A stretch of 64,000 nucleotides of DNA from the NCBI GenBank assembly GCA_011800155.1, contig CM022377.1, positions 930,001 through 994,000 of the forward strand, read 5' to 3'. The notes beneath the pieces were generated by a model that saw only the letters and a list, made by a program, of their open reading frames with translations, made no database searches and was not told the origin of the DNA. Made by a program: the position numbers and the translations under genes. Source of the DNA: Flammulina velutipes. Its lineage: Eukaryota > Basidiomycota > Agaricomycetes > Agaricales > Physalacriaceae. Below, piece by piece: positions 11,619 through 22,108 of the stretch; the first letter of the stretch is position 1, and each line of letters opens with the position of its first letter.

Positions 11619-12171
11619 GATGGTGGTACGAGGGTAAGTAGCACAAGGGTAGACATGGCGCCGTTCCTTCCTTGGTTTTTACGCCGGCCGCTGCGCTGCC
11701 CTGGACGAGTCATCTGGGAGATAACGATTCGGATGACTATCCATGACTCAGTTCGAGATTCTTCGAAGTTTGGATGACGTTAGAGATGCTGTATTTTCGA
11801 AACAGCTGCTCGCGCTAGGTGAACAGACGGACGGTGTTGTGTAACCGACATGACTTGCTGATGGTGCGAAGCCAAAGAAGAATGGTATGGGATCACCAGA
11901 TAAGGACGTATCTAATCTTATCTAGTGTGGCGTCCTTCCGTGCATGTTGGCAGATAAGTTGATTTTGGCACTAGATTTCATATGTATGCCCACTAGCAAA
12001 GCTAGCCAAAGCGTGATAATCAGACACTTTACTTCATAGAGCAGTAACTTCAACAGTGAACACTTGATCTAGATACAGCAACTACAAAACCAGGCATACA
12101 AAATGAGTGTCAATGCTATATACTGCAAGAAAAGAAAAGAGTATCGTGCTAGTAAAAGTCCGTTAATGCCA
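11619..12171. promoter_or_regulatory. Intergenic, promoter of MFS copy 2
   Basis: No gene seen. It contains GATCACCAGATAA (11891-11903) followed by TCTAGTGTGGCG (11921-11932). The same two words recur in the same order at 35186-35219. Confidence 0.4.
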
Positions 12172-14471
12172 CTATCCACGGTGATTAGGAAGCTCTGTCG
12201 GCGAGCTCTCGCTATAATAAACAGTAGACGGTGTCTCCGCCACGACTGGCGTCAAAGATGCTTCAGTCGGTTGAGAAAAAGGTCGAAATGAGAGGTGCAT
12301 CGGGGAATGTGCATGCGATGGAGATTCGGTAGGAGAATGCACATGGAATAGTTGTGTATGGGGATGTGCAGACGACGGTGCTTCAGTACTAGGAGAATGC
12401 CCATTGAAGTAGAACGTGGACTGAGAGGCCAGCGAGGGAAGGTAATGCCTCTCAGGTACAGAAGTGGTAGGCGAAGTCGCTTGCCAGTACTCGGGAGGTT
12501 GGCTGTTGGGGCGTTTCTCTTCGCCTTGATCTTCTGTTTCCCGTTCATGGACATGTGGGGCACTCTCGTCTGCCATAAGGAGCCCCCGTGTCGAGGACGA
12601 CCGATTCAGAGGTCGAGGACCAGAAGGCGTCCGCCCTAGTCTTTGACGGCGAGACCAATCAGAAAACTAGAGTCATAGTAAGATTTTGCGTTGATAATGG
12701 AGTGTTAGTAGAAGGACGCACTCTAGATATCAAACTGCCCGACTTGGAAGACGGTGCGCTATTCGCACGGAACGCGGACAGTGATTGATTAGAGGACGCC
12801 GTGAGTTCCTCATGATACCTGGATGCTTCGCCAGCCGTCCGTATTACCTGCGGACTGGGCGCATCTGACCACCGATTCGGCCGTAGCTTATTCTCGTCTT
12901 CCTCCTCTTTGCGTGGGATTTCCGACATTAACGGCTGATTACTTTGACTGCCTTGTCGAGCGTGTTGTGCGAGGGTACCAGGAGGGAAGGACCGTGTTTC
13001 GTAGTGCGGGGTGAGGGGTCCAGTAAACACATGCGTTACAGGTGGCTTGAATGGAGGATCGCTGTCTGGGTCGACGTTGTAACGGCTCATTATGCGACGA
13101 CGCATTCGTTTGTAGCGTCGGAATAAGATCTATGAGGGGTGAGTTGCAATAAGAATGCTGGAGGGGTTTGCTTACCAGCAATCCAAGAAGAAGAAACAGA
13201 CATATCCCTCCGGCTACCGCTACGCCCACAATCAAACCGGTATCTGAACTGCAATGTTATGAGTTTTTCGGACAGGTAAGCATCGTCAAGGAACTGACTC
13301 CGTATCAGTGGCTGCTGCCGCCGATGACTCCGTTGGAAGGGAGCTTGAAATTACACTTCAAAAAGAGCATGAACGAGACAAAAAAGGGATTAAAAAAGAA
13401 GAACATACCTCGTATCCTGATCAACAAACGTCAATGCATAGTCCACCTGCATAACCTTCTCTTCCACATTGGTCATCACCACACTATGTGACCCATTTCC
13501 CAGGTTGTTCGCGTGAAAAAGTAGGACACGAGATCGCGACGCTTCTCTGGTCGCAGAGAAGTCCTCAGGCCTGTGGCCATCTACGCTCACAGTGTACCGA
13601 GAATGATCTGGGCCAACGGTACCGAATAAAGATACTGCATCGCCTGAGAATCCGTGAGTCGACGGCATAGCTGAGATCAACACCAGATATACCCTACGCA
13701 AGTCAGAAAAGGTCGACTTTCGAGAGGTAATACCAGACTCACTTCAAATGTATAATTCACCCTCGCTCCAAGCTGGTTGGTTGAGCTATGAAGACTGTTA
13801 GTGAAGGATTCAAAAAATCACAATTGATCAATGTACTGTCCACTGGCACTTTGGAACCCTGCCAAATTCTCCAAATCAGTCGACCATGCCCCCTGCGGCC
13901 ACCATGTAAAGGCATCGTCAGAGTCGTCCAACAACGTCGGTGGTGACTTCGCCTCCCGCCCTTCCCCAATCTCCGCCGTCCATAATATCTACAAGCACGT
14001 ATTAGACAGCGCCCCAAAGAGGATAACAAGAGCACATACACAGTCGATATCCAAAGACATCCCAGCGTTCCGAATCACAACACGATGTCGGGTCTGCTCC
14101 AGATTGTGCGCACTGAAAAGCACCGCTCTGTACTCTCCCTCAACAGAGAACGCGTCGCTAGTCTCCTGCTCTTCACCATCCAGCCGCACCGTATACCCCC
14201 CTCTGAAATTTCTCTTCCCACCAAGGACCGTGACGCCCGTACCGTCAAACTCAAAGGTCGCGCTTGCATCCCAGACAAATGTCTGCGTGTAGGATTCGCC
14301 CCAGTATCTGTACATCGCGTGTGAGCATCACTAGCGCTAGCAGGACGACTGCCGATTTACGCACCTCTGGATTTCCGAGTCCCCAAGTGCAGATGCCTCC
14401 AGCCAGGCATTCGCGGGAGAATAGGTGATGAGTGGACTAGAGTCGTCAATAGTCGTGTTTAGGGTGAACAT
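12172..14471 (-). CDS. Single-pass membrane protein with two extracellular beta-sandwich repeats
   Basis: It starts MFTLNTTIDDSSPLITYSPA with no signal peptide, typical of this Agaricomycete family as I know it. Two related extracellular repeats follow. The first contains FVWDASATFEFDGTGVTVLG and VRLDGEEQ. The second contains FSGDAVSLFGTVGPDHSRYT and VSVDGHRPEDF. Each ends in a VLLF(H/S)A(N/H)NL strand, resembling galactose-binding-like modules. One TM segment (IVGVAVAGGICLFLLLGLLV) follows, then a long, disordered Ser/Pro-rich cytosolic tail. The tail crosses an intron with a perfect TACTAAC branch site (about 12705), joining SGSLISR to FSDWSRRQ and ending ESSPTELPNHRG. The topology suggests a cell-surface sensor or cell-wall-contact protein; function is not established. 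Confidence 0.8.
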
Positions 14472-14824
14472 TGTCAAGGGATATTCCCCTCCACCGCCCA
14501 CGAAGAGATTCCGAGGTCAAAAGCAAGCACCAGAAGATGTAAATGAGAGACCAAGTGAGAGACACTGCAAAAACAGCGAACAGGGTCGGGCACCCTCTGT
14601 AACTGTTTAAGGGCCTACTCCTTGATGCCCTCCAGCGGTGGAGTTCCAGGTACACTACTGGGTCCGCCACAGCCCATTCATAGAGGAGAGAACTGCCAAC
14701 AGTCGTGGTAGAAAGTACATGGTACTCATGGCAAGAAGGAAAAACAGTATCGGCATCATCCGAAACGAGTCTTCCGATAGATTGCACAACGCACAGTATG
14801 TAAACGAATAAACAACGAATGTTC
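14472..14824. other. Intergenic, no gene seen
   Basis: A 5' region of the membrane protein and 3' flank of the CNNM gene. A long minus frame across 14446-14877 overlaps the true C-terminal exon of the CNNM gene in another frame and is judged a shadow. Confidence 0.4.
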
Positions 14825-16894
14825 TTAACTAGGAGGCGATTCACTAACGGTACCACCATACCCTCCATTATCACCATTCAACAACGGTGTATGCTCACTC
14901 TCATTCGCAGTGTTTCGGCGCTGACGCTCAACGATCCTAAATGCCCATGCACGGTCAGCCTGGCACGCTCAGAACCACAAATGGTTAGTTAACGCTTACC
15001 CTCTCATGACGGTACTGGTAGTCATCCTTCTTGCCTTCCTCTTGTGTACATTGTCCTCGTAGCGGTCCGTTTCGTCCACGATCTCCTCAGAGATGATTTC
15101 CTGTTAAGAGCAAATTGAGTGCTACATCATTGCATGCTTTCACTCAGCATACCTCGATTATATCTACGAAGAACAGCCATGAGTATGGATGCGCTTCAAG
15201 TTTCGTGGAGGGGCGTACCTTCGAGAGTAATCACTCCGATAGCTCCTCCAGCGGTACCCGGGGAAGTGGAAATTAACAGAAGATGAGCGCGTCCGGTCTG
15301 GCTATTAGAAACTATCAATAACGAGTAAGTGACACGTTTGAAACGGATACTTACAAATAGTCCAATGCTTGGAAGCAGTTGATAGCAGGGTAGGCCTCTG
15401 GCAGGATGGAGAGCGTGAATTTGGAAACTGGCCAAGATTGGGCAGGATCATAGGTCAAGAGCTAGGTGATAGACGTCATCAAGTCGGGTTGGAACCACCT
15501 GTGAAAAACGCGCACCTTCTTGATCAGCAGAAGACCGACAAACGACATCGGTTTACCAGGCTCATGTATCGGAAAGCGCGAGTACCCACTGGTCAGACTG
15601 AATGAGAGTAATGAGCCTATCGGGCAAGGAAATGGGAGTGCTGATAGCTTACATATAATCAACCATTTTATGGTCAAGAATGGCATCACTGCTTAGAGTC
15701 ACGACATCCTAGGCACTTGAGACGTAGTTACACATGAAGACAAATAACATACCTTCAAGGGCGTCATGATATCGGCCACTTTTTTGTTGTTGAGCTCCAG
15801 AACGCCGTTGAGGATGTTGATTTCATCGTCGCGAAGAGGCTCTTCTCCGGTACGGTGGAATTGTAGGAAGGATTTAAGCTCGGCCTTTTTGTAGGTGTGG
15901 GCTTCGTTTGCACCGAGAACCCAGTCCAGGAGCTTGGCGATGGGCCAGGCTATGGGAGCAAAGAGCCACATCATGCCCAGGACAAACGGCGCACATGTGG
16001 CGCCGATGCTTAAGCCATAGCGCACACTGACCGATTGAGGGATAACTCTATAATGTGGCGTAAGCTTCTTTCAGAGAGAACGGAGACAAATATGACTGAC
16101 TCTCTACAGAAATGTCCAGCAAACTCTTCCTCAGTAGGTGATAAATGCCACTCACCCAAAGATAACTGCCGAGAGAAAGGTGAGAAGAAGTCTGATGAAA
16201 TGACATGGGGTGACTCACCGATAGCGGTCGTTGAAAGAGCAACTGCGGCGACCCCACCGCCAATCTACGCATTGTACGTCAGGACAGGGTACAAGAGAAA
16301 ACGCGATGTGAGACTCACGGCACTGTCCAGGAAAATAGGCAGACTTTCGTTTACAATCTGAGTGATTCGATGAGTTCTTACAGGAGAGAGTAAGAGGATG
16401 AGGGAGACGTACAACATTAGCCAGAAGTAAAACCTAACGCAATGTAAGTCCAAGACAGTCAAGGGGTGACGAATACGCACGACTAGAACCCAATGACGGC
16501 CTCGTCCCAGAAGCTTGAGGACTACGTTGTGGAGTTGGCATATGGATCTAAGTCGGGATAACGAGGCGCACCTTTCTTTGCGTTGGCCTTTTCTCGGGGG
16601 TCATCAGAGGAAGCGGACAAGACACGAAGGTGCAATTCGTCCAGACCCATAAGACCAAGGGTTAGGCTAGCAACCAGGTGAATATAACGTTTGGAGTGAT
16701 TCATCCAGCACGTACCCAGCAAAAACGCCGCCGAGGAGAACCAAAGCAGCACTAATGACCATCTTGGACCAGAACTCGGCCGAACCTGGCGTCGCCTCTG
16801 GCTCCTCTGGGGCCAACGCCATCTGAGGAGCGTAAATGGAGCGAGCAGAGCTAATCAGTGACTTGCATAAAAGCAAGAGAAATGAGTATTTCAT
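14825..16894 (-). CDS. CNNM/Mam3-type membrane protein (DUF21 + CBS pair)
   Basis: Multi-exon. The start ATG is at 16894; a methionine shown three bases earlier would be a TTG codon. The N-terminus is hydrophobic (KYSFLLLLCKSL), followed by VISAALVLLGGVFAG and the family signature LTLGLMGLDELHLRVLSAS, the core of the DUF21/CNNM transmembrane domain. Later exons give CAPFVLGMMWLFAPIAWPIA, then KKAELKSFLQFH and ILNGVLELNNKKVADIMTPL, the entry to the CBS pair. The second CBS has RFPIHEPGKPMSFVGLLLIK and GGAIGVITLED. The tail ends NESEHTPLLNGDNG and SESPPS. Known relatives (yeast Mam3, human CNNM) affect Mg/Mn transport or homeostasis at vacuolar or plasma membrane. It is divergent from the gene at 16990 with a gap of about 95 bp. 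Confidence 0.88.
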
Positions 16895-16989
16895 CAAATG
16901 AACGTGGTGGTTAAAGGGAGTAGTAAACGGTGGCGGTGCTGAAGTAATACTCGGCTGGCCGGACCGAGCTACCTTGACGCGCTACCACC
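16895..16989. promoter_or_regulatory. 95-bp bidirectional promoter
   Basis: The start codons of the CNNM-type gene (minus) and the USP-like gene (plus) are only 95 bp apart, so both 5' UTRs and their control elements must share this stretch. Confidence 0.6.
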
Positions 16990-19262
16990 ATGGACGGCGC
17001 CGTCGCCGACGATAACATCAGTATTTTGAAACAATTGGCGCCAGAATGGACGAACGACGAGATCCACTTGCTCGTCAAGAAATACGACCACGACCTCGAC
17101 AAGGCTGCTAATGCGCTGCTCAGCGACGAGAACATAAAGGACACCTTGCACCTCATTCCCGCCACACAAGTAGTCATCCCCAGCCACCGCGAAGTCATAG
17201 ATCTTACCACAGACGACACTGAGGAAATGACACGCGCGCTGCAGATGTCCATGGAGGCCAACAACGTGCAGACAACCAGAGCAGTCACTTTTGGCCCCAG
17301 CAATCGTCCACCAGACGCTGACTGGGCAATGACTCTGTCGTCTTCAGTAAGTCGCCTGCGCCACTCTGGATACTCCTACCATCTCATCTACAGAACGACC
17401 CCCCAGCCAAGAACCTTGAGGACCAGCAGATGGAGGAGGCGGTCAAGCTCAGCATGGAGGCATTCCACACGACATCGGACGACGACAGCAAGTACTTGAG
17501 CGACACACCGATACCGACGCGTGATCCATCCACTGGCAGGTATGGCACTGCGCTCTTCACCCGTTTCATCGTTCAACGACCGCGAACAGACCTTTGCTAC
17601 TGATGGCAGAACAGAGCAAATGCCAGTGGGCAGCCTTGCTCGTTTGCGCCCTCGTCAAGATCCCACAAGTACAGCTCGCACTACGCGAAATAGCGAATGG
17701 ATTGGACACAAACGAAATTTCCGATTCCCTCCTCCAGGTCATCATGTTCGCTGCTCATCAGGACCATGTCCACCTCGAATATTTCATAGATCAGGGCCCC
17801 TTCAACCGCTACAAATCCGCTATAGCTGCGAGTGATATAGTCACTATCAGAGACTATGCACAAGGTCGGTCAAACAGTTATCAGCTCTCATAAATAATTC
17901 ATCGACGCGTCAAAGAATTATTGACGGAGATTTTTACGGACATTGAAACGAACCATGCAAGACTGAACAAACCAGAGCAGCTACGGTAGTGCGCTCCTCT
18001 CCCTACCATTGCTGTCTAACTCGGATGCGCAGACTGGCCAGAACCAACATCAAGACAATCGACGTCGACTTCAATGGGCAAATCAGCGCTGGAGACGTTC
18101 AGGTGTTGCCAGCAAATGTCAATGTCGACTTTGGACACACGGAGGGGCGCGACGATCTCCATCAGATCGTCTTTGGCCAAATGTTCATTGACGTCGCGGG
18201 AGGGATGAAGTGCACGTCAATATGTCCTCCTTCATCCGAGGTATATCTGTTCAAGCTAATGAACATGGGGCGCTCGGCCGATGTACCAGTGTTCCCCGAG
18301 ACCATCTACATGGACAAATTTATGATCGAGAATTTTGAACTCATGTGTAAGAAGCTGGAGATAGTCAGGAGCCTGGACAGAGAGAGGAAGTCATTGAGGG
18401 AGAAGAGACAGGCCTTGACCAGGTTCAACGTGAGTTTAGATGCTCTAGATGTGGGTCGATGTGCTGATGTACTCTAAATGATTTAGAATCAAGATACACT
18501 AAAGGACATGAAAACCACGCTATATTACTACGAGAATGTGGCGCAGGGATCGGATGACCCGCAGCGACGAGTACGTATCGATACTATGGTGACGAAGCTC
18601 AAGAATTGCGTAAAGGTTCTAGAGGAAGAAGTGCTCGGTATGTGGCGTCCTTGACACTTGCGATGCGCGGACTTGACTGGAGATCCAGGTATCGAGAAGG
18701 AGAGTACGAAACTGCTAGGCGATTCCCTAATCGTCTTCGATGGCCCAGAGCTGAAGCAGCATCCAGTAAGTCTACCTTGACTGTTGTCGAACAGTTCTGA
18801 TTGAGCTTCGTAGTACGTCTTGCGCGCAGTTTTGGCGAGCAGTGGGCCTCCGACACGAGGCAATCTATATTCGTACTTTCAAGATGCACAGACTCGTTGG
18901 TGGAAGACGGTGGACAATGTGGTTACCGAGGTGCGGCACTAAAGAGAGAGGAAGAGCTTATGTCGCTTATTTTGGGTTTCCAGGTTCCACGGGAGGATGT
19001 GTTCAACGACTCGAGTGGAGTTTTGTTGGGTGCGGGACCGTACATGCTCCTTTATAGTCGGGAGATGCCCAACACGAAATTTGAAGAATGGCCGGATTGG
19101 CTGACGGTGAGTGATTGGATCGCTTTTCAGTGTTGGCGCTGATGTGTCTACCAGCAACCTATCTATCGGAATAACGAGTTGTACGCTCGGCAGCTACAAA
19201 GTAAGGATGAAGGTACTTTGACGCGGGATATCAGTATGGCGGATTTGACGGGTGTAGTTTAG
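16990..19262 (+). CDS. USP25/28-like protein with UBA and UIMs, catalytic residues apparently lost
   Basis: About 560 aa, multi-exon. Residues 1-45 form a UBA/CUE-like helical domain (APEWTNDEIHLLVKKYDHDL, AANALL). Two ubiquitin-interacting motifs follow (EEMTRALQMSMEAN and MEEAVKLSMEAF). The catalytic-domain entry, where active USPs have an N-x-C-[WY] Cys box, here reads RPLLLMAEQSKCQWAALLV, with no Cys-box pattern. The His box, normally LHAVLVHSG...GHY, reads YVLRAVLASSGPP then GNLYSYFQD and WWKTVDNVVTEV, so Asn replaces the catalytic His. The C-terminus keeps GAGPYMLLYSREMP. The splice at 17538-17586 (GTATGG...ACAG) restores the frame. The framework of a USP is kept but both catalytic positions look absent: a probable pseudo-deubiquitinase acting as a ubiquitin-binding scaffold (inference). 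Confidence 0.75.
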
Positions 19263-19751
19263 TTGTGTATAGTGACTGCGCACGTTGATCGGACAGCGAC
19301 AGGCAAGGTCCTTGAAATTCCGACGGGCTCTACGGTGCACTCATGAAGGTTCGAAGTTGGAGCATTGAGTTATATGTAGGCGACGTGACGCCGGTGCTAC
19401 AGGCACAAAAATATGAACGCCCAACAACAGGGGCAGCACGAGTGTGGCGTATAATGATCTTGTTGCGAAGGGTCACGTAATACGTTGGTCCTCGGACAGG
19501 GGTCCGGTGTTTCAAGGCCGTGGAGAGCTGGTGTGGGAGGCTGGTGTGGTGGCTGGACGATCTAGTGATAAGCTAGTTTTTTGTTTGAGAAATAGTTCAG
19601 AACCTTGAAGAAAGAACAAAGAGACATTGCAGCAATAAACTGGATAGTAGTGAGGCATTAGCGCGGGTACGTAAGCTGATCGGGTCCTTGGCACCCGTTG
19701 ACACAGGTTGCCACCCGATATAGCAATTGTTGATGGTACTTATGTGATTTT
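19263..19751. other. Intergenic, no gene seen
   Basis: Only short frames without splice partners or domain signals occur on either strand. Confidence 0.45.
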
Positions 19752-19874
19752 GTTGTATTTTCTTTTCTTCCTCCTTCCATCATCATCCGTCCGCCTTCTC
19801 TCTTTAAATCTCGCTCATTTTCCCTCGACTCTCAGCGCGGACTCTGACACTCTTTTGTCCCATTAACGATCCCA
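19752..19874 (+). promoter_or_regulatory. CT-rich core promoter of the AA9-like gene
   Basis: A strongly pyrimidine-rich stretch (TTTTCTTTTCTTCCTCCTTC from about 19758) followed by CTCTTTAAATCTCGC about 70 bp before the ATG. CT-rich tracts with a TTTAAAT-like box just upstream of the start are typical of well-expressed fungal genes. Confidence 0.4.
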
Positions 19875-21276
19875 ATGTCGTCCTCAATTTTCATCGCTGC
19901 CCTCGCGGCGCTCGCCCCGTTGCTACCCAGTGTCTCCGCGCACGGTCAGCTAGCAGCTGCCGAAGCTGCAGGAACTGTCTACCAAGCACCCAACGTACGT
20001 TATCCACGAATTTTTAATAGCAAAAAAGGCTCACTGCCATCTAGGTTTACTACGCACCTGCAGAGAGGAACGCTGGCACTCCATTGTCTGCCATGTACCC
20101 ATCCAACGGTAAGGCATGGAACGGTGTCGGTGACTTTGGCGACGCAAAGTAGGATCCTCTTTTCGATCATCATCAGCTCCATACTGACAGGATTTTTTTA
20201 GTGCCATGGCCTGTGAGGGTGCTGCTGTACCTCCCGGTCAAATAACTGTCACCTCCGGTGGTGCTATCCGTTACTACTTTAACGGTGCAACCAGCGAGCT
20301 CCTGGACCGTGTCGCCGCTGCCTTCAAGGTTGACGACACCCCCTACCCATTCGTCCATGCGTATGTAGCTCCACCTTCCCCTTGATCTCACATGCTCATC
20401 TGCTCTCAGTATGGGCAGTGTTGCCGTTGACATTGCTTCCTGCGGTGGGAACTGCGCGAATGTCAACCCCGCCGACTTGAACTGGAACCGAATCCTCTAC
20501 GACGGCCTTGACTACGGTGCCACAGTCGATGGTGGTGTGAAGGCTGCGATGGCAGCCAAGCCTGAGCCTTATCAGGGTGACGCCCGCTGGGGTCTTGCTG
20601 CCTTGATTGCCCGTGGGTCTTGGGTCGAAGCTATCATCCCCGCCGATCTCGTTGCCGGAAACTACCTAACCCGTGTTGAGGTAAATCAACTCTATTTTCA
20701 TTTTCAAATTCGCCCTGATTTATTTTTCAGCTCGCTGCCGTCCACGATCCCAAGAAGCCCCAGCTTTACATCGGATGTGCCAACACCGTTGTCCAGGGTG
20801 CCGGTACCAAGGCTCTGACTGGTGGAACCAACGCCGGAGCGTACGTTTGCTCTATCATTTTTATGTGCTTCGACTAATATCGTTATAGACTCTACTCATC
20901 CGGTGGTGCTTTGGCCCAGCTTGATGTCTACAGCAATGGATGGTCGTTCAACGGAGATGGCCCCGCCCTCCTAGACTTTGCGTCTACCCCATCCACCAAC
21001 ACTGGCTCCAACAACAGTGGTTCTTCCGGTAACAGTGACAACAGTGACTCTTCCGACAGTGGCTCTGACAACACCGACACTGATACCGAGAAGCCTACTG
21101 AAGAGGCCGCACCCACCACCGAAGCATCGACACCCGCCGCATCAACGGAAGAGCCTGCCGCTGCTGAGTCGTCCGCTGCTCCTTCATCATGCCGTCGTCG
21201 CCGTCGCCGCAACGTGACCAAGCGCGCGTCGTCTGCTCACAAGCGCGCTGCATTCCCCCACATGCACAGCCTCTAA
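19875..21276 (+). CDS. AA9-like secreted lytic polysaccharide monooxygenase with Ser-rich, Arg-rich tail
   Basis: The signal peptide ends SVSA with His23 as the first mature residue, the position of the copper-binding N-terminal His in LPMOs. The core has PYPFVHAMGSVAVDIASCGG, equivalent to the AA9 SHxGPVxxYxAxC block and giving a second His. It also has EAIIPADLVAGNYLTRVELA followed by AVH, equivalent to IPxxLxPGxYLLRHEIIALH. Cysteines at DIASC and YIGCA are placed as in AA9 disulphides. Introns fall at 19995, 20148, 20360, 20680 and 20840. A Ser/Thr/Asp linker follows, then SSCRRRRRRNVTKRASSAHK and a final PHMHSL. Likely role: oxidative attack on plant polysaccharide, secreted. The fit to AA9 is good in pattern but divergent; another LPMO-like family is possible. 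Confidence 0.68.
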
Positions 21277-21655
21277 TGCATTATCCCCCCTGCACTTCAT
21301 ATCTCTCGCCTGCTCCATCTCTCGATTTTTACGTTCTATTATGACAGGTACTGCTAGGTCGCGGTCTGGTTCATTCAATGTTTGCATTACTACAGCTCTC
21401 CCCATACCATACCAAACCTTTGTTGTTCGCTGTGCGGGCAAATTTTATATTTTTCTTGCCATCTCATTGTGCGATGGAAATCAAAGGAAGAGTACGATAC
21501 CCTTTATATATACCAACGAATGTAGTCGCTTCGCAGCTTGGTAGGTTCTGCAACTTAGTCGTGGTGGGCTCGGGGGATGCACGGACCTTTGTTCCAAACC
21601 ACAGCCCCTAAACTGTATCACAACTTGTCTCGCGCCACACTCTCACATCTCCAGA

Positions 21656-21863
21656 ATGGACTCCAGTACGCCGCAGTCAAGCGATAGCAGTGATACTGAC
21701 TTCAATGCTACTCGATTCCGATCTGCCTCCATGTACGTCTACCAGGCATTCATGCTGACTTCTGACTCACTGCCATTTAAAATGTTGCAGCTTTTGTGGT
21801 GACACATTGGGGCACGAAGATAAATTGACTATCGCATCACCCTCCCCGTTACCCTTCGGATAA
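21656..21863 (+). CDS. Candidate micro-gene, two exons, 49 aa, unknown
   Basis: Not recognised. Exon 1 (21656-21732) begins MDSSTPQSSDSSDTDFNATR and ends at GTACGT. A 58 bp intron with CTGAC sites leads to TTGCAG. Exon 2 (21791-21863) gives IFCGDTLGHEDKLTIASPSP and stops at TAA. The total is exactly 150 nt. Acidic and Ser-rich, no signal peptide or TM. It lies just downstream of the AA9-like gene and could be a short protein or chance; splice signals are the main support. Confidence 0.3.
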
Positions 21864-22108
21864 AAGCCAATCGATTGTGGCGCTAGATTTCTTCTGACTC
21901 CAACTCGTCTCATAGGGAGACAGTTATCTACCTCTCTTTATCGTTATTAGTATTTAACTCGTCTGTGTCAAGGAGTCTATGATATCATACTAAACTCGCT
22001 TGAAGACATTAAGAGGGCTCAGAGTCCTCGAAGATAAACCAAATGTGTTGATAGTATGGATGATATACATGAAGCATGGGCGATTTCCAAAGTGCCAGAT
22101 ACACTTCT

